DNA from: Inia geoffrensis
Taxonomy: Eukaryota; Chordata; Mammalia; Artiodactyla; Iniidae
Direction: 5' to 3'
Assembly: GCA_036417435.1 (NCBI GenBank)
Contig: CM070907.1
Coordinates: 57,334,001-57,398,000 of the forward strand
Length of the DNA stretch: 64,000 nucleotides
The notes beneath the pieces were generated by a model that ran no database searches, had not been told where the DNA came from, and worked only from the letters and a program-made list of their open reading frames with translations. The translations under genes were made by a program, and so were the position numbers. How positions within the stretch are numbered: position 1 is the first letter of the stretch; each line of letters begins with the position of its first letter. This document shows positions 56,495 through 64,000 of the stretch, piece by piece.

Positions 56495-57454
56495 ATGAGA
56501 AGACAGAAAAACACACAGCAGATAAAGGAGCAAGATAAAAACCCACCAGACCTAACAAATGAAGAGGAAATAGTCAGTCTACCTGAAAAAGAATTCAGAA
56601 TAATGATAGTAAAGATGATCCAAAATCTTGGAAATAAAATAGACAAAATGCAAGAAACAGTTAACAAGGACCTAGAAGAACTAGAGAGCAAACAAACAAT
56701 GATGAACAACACAATAAATGAAATGAAAAATACTCTAGATGGGGTCAATAGCAGAATAACTGAGGCAAAAGAACGGATAAGTGACCTGGAAGATAAAATA
56801 GTGGAAATAACTACTACAGAGCAGAATAAAGAAAAAAGAATGAAAAGAACTGAGGACAGTCTCAGAGACCTCTGGGACAACATTAAATGCACTAACATTC
56901 GAATTATAGGGGTTCCAGAAGAAGAAGAGAAAAAGAAAGGGACTGAGAAAATATTTGAAGAGATTATAGTTGAAAACTTCCCTAATATGGGAAAGGAAAT
57001 AGTTAATCAAGTCCAGGAAGCACATAGAGTCCCATACAGGATAAATCCAAGGAGAAACATGCCAAGACACATATTAATCAAACAGTCAAAAATTAAATAC
57101 AAAGAAAACATATTAAAAGCAGCAAGGGGAAAACAACAAATAACACACAAGGGAATCCCCATAAGGTTAACAGCTGATTTTTCAGCAGAAACTCTGCAAG
57201 CCAGAAGGGACTGGCAGGACATATTTAAAGTGATGAAGGAGAAAAACCTACAACCAAGATTACTCTGTCCAGTAAGGATCTCATTCAGATTTGATGGAGA
57301 AATTAAAACCTTTACAGACAAGCAAAAGCTGAGAGTTCAGCACCACCAAACCAGCTCTTCAACAACTGCTAAAGGAATTTCTCTGGGCAAGAAACACAAG
57401 AGAAGGAAAAGACCTACAATAACGAACCCAAAACAATTAAGAAAATGGGAATAG
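56495..57454 (+). pseudogene. L1 ORF1 (RNA-binding chaperone), C-terminal frameshift
   Basis: The 319-codon frame encodes an L1 ORF1p. It has an N-terminal basic tail, a coiled coil at about residues 30-128 (heptads rich in Glu, Lys, Ile, Leu; needed for trimerisation), an RRM starting near residue 133 (T-N-I-R-I-I-G-V-P) and a C-terminal domain with R-L-T-A-D-F-S-A-E-T-L-Q-A-R-R near residue 226. After D-K-Q-K-L-R (about residue 280) the reading changes: L1-like text P-A-L-Q-Q-L-L-K-E continues in a different frame that stops at 57420-57422. So a small indel near 57334 replaced the true C-terminus and made the frame run 10 nt into ORF2. Confidence 0.85.
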
Positions 57455-57945
57455 GAACATACATGTCGATAATTACCTTAAATGTAAATGGACTAAATGC
57501 TCCCACCAAAAGACACAGATTGGTTGAATGTATACAAAAACAAGATCCATATATTTGCCGTCTACAAGAGACCCACTTCAGACCTAGAGACACATACAGA
57601 CTGAAAGTAAGGGGATGGAAAAAGATATTTCATGCAAATGGAAACCAAAAGAAAGCTGGAGTAGCAATTCTCATATCAGACAAAATAGACTTTAAAATAA
57701 AGACCATTACAAGAGACAAAGAAGGACACTACATAATGATCAAGGGATCGATCGAAGAAGAAGATATAACAATTGTAAATATTTATGCACCCAACACAGG
57801 AGCACCTCAATACATAAGGCAAATGCTAACATCCATAAAAGGGGAAATCGACAGTAACACATTCATAGTAGGGGACTTTAACACCCCACTTTCACCAACG
57901 GACAGATCATCCAAAATGAAAATAAATAAGGAAACACCAGCTTGA
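57445..57945 (+). pseudogene. L1 ORF2 endonuclease part, ended by a nonsense codon
   Basis: A 166-codon frame with the apurinic-like endonuclease fold that nicks target DNA. Visible catalytic residues: N13 (L-N-V-N-G), E42 (Q-E-T-H), Y114 (N-I-Y-A-P-N), D144 and N146 (G-D-F-N-T-P). TGA at 57943-57945 ends it; downstream sequence stays in the same frame from 57946, so a single substitution explains the stop. The ATG at 57445 matches the usual L1 ORF2 start; a second ATG lies six codons later. The lost C-terminal part of the domain holds the S-D-H catalytic motif, which is deleted downstream as well. Confidence 0.87.
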
Positions 57946-57963
57946 AATCATACATTAAACAAG

Positions 57964-59238
57964 ATGGACTTAATTGATATCTATAGGACACTCCATCCAA
58001 AAACAACAGAATACACATTTTTCTCAAGTGCTCATGGAACATTCTCCAGGACAGATCAGATAAAAATCAGATCAGAAATAAACGAAAAAGAAATGAAAGA
58101 AACGATAGCAAAGATCAATAAAACTAAAAGCTGGTTCTTTGAGAAGATAAACAAAATTGTTAAACCATTAGCCAGACACATCAAGAAAAAAAGGGAGGAG
58201 ACTCATATCAATAGAATTAGAAATGAAAAAGGAGAAGTAACAACTGACACTGCAGAAATACAAAAGATCATGAGAGATTACTACGAGCCACTCTATGCCA
58301 ATAAAATGGACCACCTGGAAGAAATGGACAAATTCTTAGAAATGCACAACCTGCCAAGACTGAATCAGGAAGAAATAGAAAATATGAACAGCCCAATCAG
58401 AAGCAGTGAAATTGAAACTGTGATTAAAAATCTTCCAAAAACCAAAAGCCCAGGACCAGATGGCTTCACAGGCGAATTCTATCAAACATTTAGAGAAGAG
58501 CTAACACCTATCCTTCTCAAACTCTTCCAAAATATAGCAGAGGGAGAAACACTCCCAAACTCATTCTATGAGGTCACCATCACCCTGATACCAAAACCAG
58601 ACAAGGATGTCACAAAGAAAGAAAACTACAGGTCAATATCACTGATGAACATAGATGCAAAAATCCTTAACAAAATACTAGCAAACAGAATCCAACAGCA
58701 CATTAAACGGATTATACACCATGATCAAGTGGGGTTTATTCCAGGAATGCAAGGATTCTTCAATATATGCAAATCAATCAACGTGATACACCATATTAAC
58801 AAATTGAAGGAGAAAAACCATATGATCTTCTCAATAGATGCAGAGAAAGCTTTTGACAAAATTCAACACCCATTTATGATAAAAACCCTGCAGAAAGTAG
58901 GCATAGAGGGAACTTTCCTCAACATAATAAAGGCCGTATATGACAAACCCACAGCCAACATTGTCCTCAATGGTGAAAAACTGAAAGCATTTCCACTAAG
59001 ATCAGGAACAAGACAAGGTTGCCCACTCTCACCACTCTTATTCAACATAGTTTTGGAAGTTTTAGCCACAGCAATCAGAGAAGAAAAGGAAATAAAAGGA
59101 ATCCAAAACGGAAAAGAAGAAGTAAAGCTGTCACTATTTGCAGATGACATGATACTATGTCATGTACCAATATGTTCATTGCACTCTATTTACAATAGCC
59201 AGGACATGGAAGCAACCTATGTGTCCATCAACAGATGA
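57964..59238 (+). pseudogene. L1 ORF2 remainder: endonuclease end fused to RT, with tail deletion
   Basis: In frame with the upstream part but beyond the nonsense codon. It resumes endonuclease text (T-E-Y-T-F-F-S), reaches the R-T-D aspartate, then jumps at about 58053-58060 to pre-RT sequence, losing the S-D-H motif and roughly 130 codons yet keeping frame. RT motifs follow: [32 protein letters not shown] and the active site F-A-D-D-M (59137-59151). At about 59158-59163 a second deletion joins to the ORF2 3' end in a shifted frame, so the last ~25 residues are unrelated. The thumb and cysteine-rich domains are gone. Confidence 0.87.
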
Positions 59239-59789
59239 ATGGATAAAGAAGATGTGGCACATATATACAATGGAATATTAGCCAGCCATTAAAAGAAACG
59301 AAATTGAGTTATTTGTAGTGAGGTGCATGGTCCTAGAGTCTGTCATACAGAGTGAACTAAGTCAGAAAGAGGAAAACAAATACTGTATGCTAACACATAT
59401 ATATGGAATCTAAGAAAAAAAAAAAAAGTCATGAAGAACCTAGGGGTAAGACAGGAATAAAGACACAGACCTACTAGAGAATGGACTTGAGGATATGGGG
59501 AGGGGGCAGGGTAAGATGTGACAAAGCGAGAGAGAGGCATGGACATATATACACTACCAAACGTAATGTAGATAGCTAGTGGGAAGCAGCCGCACAGCAC
59601 AGGGAGATCAGCTTGGTGCTTTGTGACCGCCTGGAGGGGTGGGATAGGGAGGCTGGGAGGGAGGGAGACGCAAGAGGGAAGAGATAATGGGAACATATGT
59701 GTATATATAACTGATTCATTTTGTTGTAAAACTGAAGCTAACACACCACTGTAAAGCAATTATACTCCAATAAAGATGTTAAAAAAAAA
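59163..59789 (+). other. L1 ORF2 3' tail and 3'UTR with poly-A signal
   Basis: Matches 41930-42569 closely. Compared with that copy one base is missing in GCAGCTCTA (here GCACTCTA), which breaks the tail frame. It then runs through a G-rich 3'UTR segment to AATAAAGATGTT and the A run. Confidence 0.85.
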
Positions 59790-59799
59790 AAAGACTAGT
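59790..59799. repeat. Right target-site duplication of the L1
   Basis: AAAGACTAGT, copy of 54735-54744. Confidence 0.85.
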
Positions 59800-60249
59800 A
59801 AATACAAACGAGATGAGAAATAGTGTTTAAAACAAGGTGAGACTGTCTAACAGGTATTTATTTAGCACCTACTGCTTGCTGGACACAGTGCTACACTATC
59901 AAGTAATAAAACATATTAACTTCTCTCATATTAACTTTACTGAGCATAAACTTTGATTTTCTTAATCTTAACTGACATTCCAAATGAGGACAAATCATTC
60001 AATAGAGCACAACTATTTCACAAAAACTGGAGCCCATGACTTCTTATTCCTGTGTTGCGTTTCCTGAAATGGGTATTAACCAAATGAATAAACAGTTTCT
60101 CGCCTAGCACACAGTGTCATTGTCATGATGATCTGGCTTCTTGTTGGAAGGCCTGGATCGACTATAAGCTTCGTAAGATAAGCTTACTGATCTTTTCTGC
60201 CTGATTAAATGCCCAATTCTGAGAGTGCTGCCTGATACACAATAGGTAA
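59800..60249. repeat. Antisense MIR relic and unique sequence
   Basis: 59850-60070 shows 'ggtatttatttagcacctactgcttgctgg' in parts and 'aatgaggacaaatcattcaatag', a diverged antisense MIR. 60205-60245 carries an L2/MIR-like tail. Confidence 0.5.
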
Positions 60250-60318
60250 TGTAGGAAGGAAGGAAAAATAAGAGAAGGATGGAATGAAGGAGGAAAACAA
60301 GGAAGGAAGAAAGGAATT
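60250..60318 (+). repeat. GGAA-rich simple repeat
   Basis: Interrupted GGAA/GAAG units. Confidence 0.8.
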
Positions 60319-60845
60319 TTGTATCTATAAAATAAGGGAGTATGGACTTATAAACTTTAGGGTCTTTCTACCATGACTACTTTAAGATTTTGTAAGTCTA
60401 TGTCTAGAAGACATATAGTAGCAGAGGACTGCTTAGACTTCTACCCTGATGCCCCTACCAGGAAAATGACACACAGAGAGTCTTGTGCTTTTTACAACTT
60501 ATCAGCAAAGAGTCAAAACATTTTCCCCAGGAAGCAAAATTCACAGAGAAGCCCTAGTTGTGAGTTGTGAGTTGGGGCAGAAAGGACAAGATATCATCTG
60601 TAGAGGTCCAGCTCTACTGACTGAAATGTACAGATACAACCCCAGGATGGGAATAAAGTCCTACGAGGGAAAAGCCCGTGGGTAGCACAGTGCTCAGGGC
60701 AAAGGCACCATCCCACTACCCCTACATGTGACTGAGCACACTCACTACTTGGGCAGATCTAATTTTGGGGTGAATAGGAGAGAGATTAGTGATATAAGTT
60801 CCAGGATGCAACTATGCCACTGAGTCTCTGGGTGACAGTCTGATT
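60319..60845. other. Unique sequence, no gene recognised
   Basis: Frames of 65-66 codons only, no domains or repeats. Confidence 0.4.
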
Positions 60846-60849
60846 CATT

Positions 60850-61395
60850 TCTATATGTACATTCAATTAATAATTCAACTAATGTTTACTGATTGGGAAG
60901 GCCAAGTTATATGAAAGTACTTGGGAGGAACCATCAACCTAGTCTGAGACTTTAAGGAGGTAACATTAAATGCTAGGAGGTAGCATTTCAGATGAGAGAA
61001 TGGATGAGTATGAGCTGGTTAGCTGAAGAGTAGGAGAAAGAATATTCCAAATAGAGGAGACGACAGACACAGATCTCTGGCCATTACAGGGAACCTGGTA
61101 TATTTGGGGGAGTTACAAGGAGTTCAGTATGGCTGTGGCATGGGCAAAGAGGGGAAAGGCAAGTGGTGGGGCTGGTGTCTCGAAGGGGCCAGGACGTGAA
61201 GTGTTCTGTTTACCATGCCAGTGGGGACGTAGTCTTTTCTGGAGAGCAGTGGGAACCTTTGAAGGGAGCCTGGAGACCAGTTACAGGGCTGTGGAAACAG
61301 TCAAGTGAGAGATTATGGAGGCTTGAATTCCACAGTAATGGCTGTGGAATCGAGAGAAATGGACAGATTAAGAGATAATTAGGAGGTAAGAATTT
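60850..61395 (-). repeat. L2 LINE body, antisense
   Basis: 'ggaggtagcatttcagatgagag', 'cagtatggctgtggcatggg', 'ggaacctttgaagggagcctgg' and 'gagaccagttacagggctgtgg' follow antisense L2 order over ~540 bp. Confidence 0.65.
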
Positions 61396-61985
61396 TAAGT
61401 CTATCTTTGGTTTACAGATGGTTCAGGTCATGTTTTCTCTGTGGTTTGGATCCCTCATTACAGGCCTGGGTGTAGACTAAGCGCTTAACAGAAGAGTCAT
61501 CATCATGACAGGGGTGCAAATATATTGTCATTGCTTTTGAATGTTGGCCAGGGTCAGGCCCTTAACTCTGCTGTGATATTGGCCAGATACCACATGTAGC
61601 CCGGGTTATATTTTTTTATTTTTTTAGCTTGTCAACACCCAAGGTCAGGGACTGTGTCTGCTTCACTTCCTTGAAGCTATAAAACCACAGCACAACTAAT
61701 GTAACACAATAGACCAAAGACTGACCTCAGTTTTCCCACTGATCTGAAGGCCCTGCTCAGGGATCAGGCTTTAACAGAGTGGGGGACCTCTGCTCTTTGG
61801 TACCATCCCTGCCACGTGCATGCACAGTTAAATGTGCAATTTTAAGAGGAATGAAATGGGGTTCAGAAAGTGGTTGCTGAAGCTGTGGGTATTCTATCCT
61901 GTTACTTGGGTGTCTGTGGGTAGTAGAGATGCACAGTCTTAGATTCCAGGGCAGTCAAGGTGATCTTGCAGCCTCAGGGATTTGG
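61396..61985. other. Mostly unique sequence
   Basis: 61620-61690 has an L2-like phrase ('aggtcagggactgtgtctgc'). No gene recognised. Confidence 0.4.
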
Positions 61986-61989
61986 ATGA

Positions 61990-62210
61990 CTGCCCTTGTG
62001 CCCGCTCCTCAAGGTACGAGTACATACATTAATTGTTCTGTCTGTTGTCTATTCCTTCCTACTCCCAGTAGAATGTAAGCTCAATGTGGGGAGGGTTTTT
62101 TCTTTTTGGTCTGTTTTCGTACTGTACCCCCAATGCTTATAACAGTACCTGGCACAGAGTAGGTGCTCAATTAGTATTCGTCGGATTATCAAATTCGCTG
62201 AATGAACTTG
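61990..62210 (+). repeat. L2 LINE 3' end, sense
   Basis: 'gtagaatgtaagctcaatgtgggg', 'ataacagtacctggcacagagtagg', 'tgctcaattagtattcg' give the L2 3' terminus. Confidence 0.75.
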
Positions 62211-62388
62211 TGGAAAATTATTTGAAATACTGCTTGAGGTTGATTTGTATTTCAAATGGGATTAATCATATATGTCTTATATCTCTTTCAGGGCTCTTTT
62301 AAAGGTAAAATGAAAAAGGAAAGGCCCCCTAGTTGAATGTTCAGCTGCCATCTTTTGTATTTTACCTAACTTACAGTATCTTTCTGTC

Positions 62389-62566
62389 TAGCTGGCTATC
62401 CATCCATCTATCCATCCATCCATCCATCCATCCATTGCTTTAGTTTAGTACCTACTATGCACCTTTGTAGAGCATCTACCATTAGCTGGCTATCCATCTA
62501 CCTATCCATCCATCCATCGCTTTAGTTTACTACCTACTATGCACCTTTGTAGAGCGTCGACTACTA
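62389..62566 (+). repeat. Tandem duplication of ~94 bp containing (ATCC)n
   Basis: Copy 1 (62389-62482) and copy 2 (62483-62566) both read TAGCTGGCTATCCATC, then ATCC units, then GCTTTAGTTTA, 'ctacctactatgcacc' and 'tttgtagagc'. Copy 2 has fewer ATCC units and several substitutions. Confidence 0.9.
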
Positions 62567-62569
62567 TTC

Positions 62570-62780
62570 CAAACCAAAGACTGTCTTAGGCACGACACTC
62601 ACGATCTCTAATGTTTACACCAGTATTGCTGTGTAATCATCTGTATCTTCTTTTTGTAAATGAGGAAGCTGAGGCTTAGCAAGTTCACATGTATGGAAGT
62701 GAGTAGTGCAGAGCAGTGGCAGAGCAGACATTCACATTCCACGTCTGTCTAATTGGCTTGTGACTGCTGCCTCTTCTATT
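62570..62780 (-). repeat. MIR SINE, antisense
   Basis: 'gtaaatgaggaagctgaggcttagcaag' in parts and 'gcagagcagtggcagagcag' give the antisense MIR core. Confidence 0.65.
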
Positions 62781-63645
62781 TCCTCTCTCGAGTTTTCTTC
62801 TCTGCCTGCTTCACAGGACACTGTGCATGTGCCTGGCACGTGCACAGTAAATTATATAAAGCACTTGCATGGCACCTCACCAGTTGCTGCTGTTACAGGT
62901 ATTCCCACCGGGCCCCCCTAATGAGGGTCCTCGTGGCAAATCACACTCAGTGCTCTTTTCTGATTACCCTCATGTCCTTCATCATTTACGGCCATTTCGG
63001 CAGGAAAACTGCACGCTGTGGCAGACTCCTGTGGATCGCTAGTGTGTGTTGGCACCTAGGTGTCCTCTGAGCTTCAGAGGTTCTTCCTCAGCTCTGTTTC
63101 CTCTCTTCTCCTGGGTAAACTCTCACTCCTGAATGCAGATGCAGGCTGTCTCTGGGGAAGCTCCAGGTGTTTCCTTATGGCCTCTCATCAGTCCCTTCCT
63201 ATTTAATTCCATGAAAAAGCCTTCTCTTAAAGAATCCGTTCAGTAAACAATGACATTTGATAGGAATAGTAAAAGTAGTGCCTTGTGTATTGTTTATGAA
63301 AAGCTTAGAAAACAATATTAAATACTAAAAAGAATACAAATATTTCATTGCCCCCTATTAACTGTGGCATTTGGGGGTAGTTTCTTACAATATCGAGTAT
63401 CAAGGCCTTGTTTGTTATGTAGGCAGGCCTTCTGATAAACACAGGCCCCAATCCAACGCAGATCTTTCTAAGAAATTAACCTACTGTGTGACTGTGCATT
63501 AGACACAGAGTCATGCCACCCTGGAAACTGATTTTCTCTCTTTCGGCCTCTGTTTCGCCATGGCAAGGAGGAGAAGAACGTTATTTGAACGTCGTAGTAG
63601 CTAGCTCCATACTCACATCACAGGGGAGCAGAGGGCTGAGAAATC
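62781..63645. other. Unique sequence, no gene recognised
   Basis: Frames of 71-105 codons with no domain. No named repeat. Confidence 0.4.
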
Positions 63646-63649
63646 AGTT

Positions 63650-63865
63650 ACTGGCTGCCTGCAGTGAGCCAGGCAAAGGTAAAGGTGTTTTACATGTATC
63701 TCATATTATTAATGTTTCACAACTCTGCCAGGCACATGATCCCATTTTGTAGGTGTGAAATCTCAGAGATCTAACATAATTTGTCCACGTCATACAGGAT
63801 TACAGCTGGAAATCAAAGCCAAGCCTCTCTGACTCCAGAGCTGGTACTCTTTTCACTCCACCCCC
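63650..63865 (-). repeat. MIR SINE, antisense, near full length
   Basis: 'tgcagtgagccaggcaaagg', 'gttttacatgtatctcatatt', 'cccattttgtaggtgtgaaatc', 'acaggattacagctggaaatc' and 'ctctgactccagagctgg' follow the order. Confidence 0.75.
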
Positions 63866-64000
63866 ATACTTAGCACGGCTCATTTTTACTTCTGTGCCCT
63901 ATATGTTATTTGTGTGTATGGCTTTTATCCTCCTTTGAAAGTGAAAGTAGTATCTTCTTTTTTTCTCTTTATATTTTGTCTTGTCCTCTACCACCTAGTG
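63866..64000. other. Unique sequence to window end
   Basis: Nothing recognised. Confidence 0.4.

Larger units (their letters stand above)
54745..59789 (+). mobile_element. L1 with preserved 5' end and two internal deletions
   Basis: The element has a GC-rich 5'UTR, ORF1, ORF2 remnants, a 3'UTR with AATAAA (59769-59774) and an A tail, bounded by a 10-bp duplication. Its 5.0 kb is shorter than a full copy because ORF2 lacks about 0.4 kb between endonuclease and RT and about 1.4-1.5 kb after the RT active site (sizes estimated from ORF2p architecture). Its 3'UTR is shared with the L1s at 41631 and 11484. Frames are mostly open, so the copy is young on the scale of this window. It is not autonomous. 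Confidence 0.93.

Noticed and set aside
56317..56898. 193-codon minus-strand hydrophobic frame at the L1 5'UTR/ORF1 boundary
   Set aside because: It lies antisense to the Lys/Glu-rich coiled coil, whose complement naturally reads as Phe, Ile, Leu and Ser. An ORF0-like antisense gene was considered, but no supporting start context or splice site is seen.

Overview
This is a mammalian nuclear window with no complete protein-coding host gene. Four copies of a short (~210 bp) tRNA-derived, CHR-type SINE with a poly-A tail, plus one longer CHR relative, point to a whale or dolphin. This repeat group belongs to cetaceans, hippos and ruminants; no BovB, Bov-tA or pig PRE-1 copy was recognised. Ancient MIR, L2, MER5A and MLT2-type LTR remnants, scattered CpG-poor sequence and dinucleotide microsatellites fit a mammalian intergenic or intronic region. 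The species call rests on remembered repeat consensus, not on a search.

Layout. 0-9.6 kb: MIR and L2 relics around GC-richer unique sequence, with one MLT2-type LTR. 9.6-16.5 kb: a SINE, two L1 fragments that split older MIRs, a TG microsatellite, a motif-rich repeat-free block (14.0-14.6 kb), a 5'-inverted L1 and a 41-bp minisatellite carrying CCAAT boxes. 16.5-29 kb: DNA transposon, L1 and many L2/MIR relics around a ~1.9 kb repeat-free block (22.4-24.3 kb). 29-36 kb: an L1 inside a MIR, two SINEs and a tiny poly-A retrocopy with exact flanking repeats. 36-43.6 kb: a nested stack in which an old plus-strand L1 holds an LTR, an unidentified ~0.8 kb insert, a minus-strand L1, a younger L1 and a SINE. 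43.6-54.7 kb: mostly unique sequence with a GA microsatellite, a SINE, a long L2, and the best host-exon candidate (minus strand, 49433-49495).

54.7-59.8 kb holds the most substantial element: an L1 with its 5' end preserved, a ~1.75 kb 5'UTR, ORF1, a broken ORF2, a poly-A tail and a 10-bp target-site duplication. ORF1 has a C-terminal frameshift. ORF2 has one nonsense codon and two large internal deletions, so this copy cannot encode a working retrotransposase. 59.8-64 kb returns to L2/MIR relics and a small tandem duplication.

No gene network can be described. What can be read is the order of insertions, several target-site duplications, and a few candidate functional host sequences (one exon, two or three regulatory blocks).
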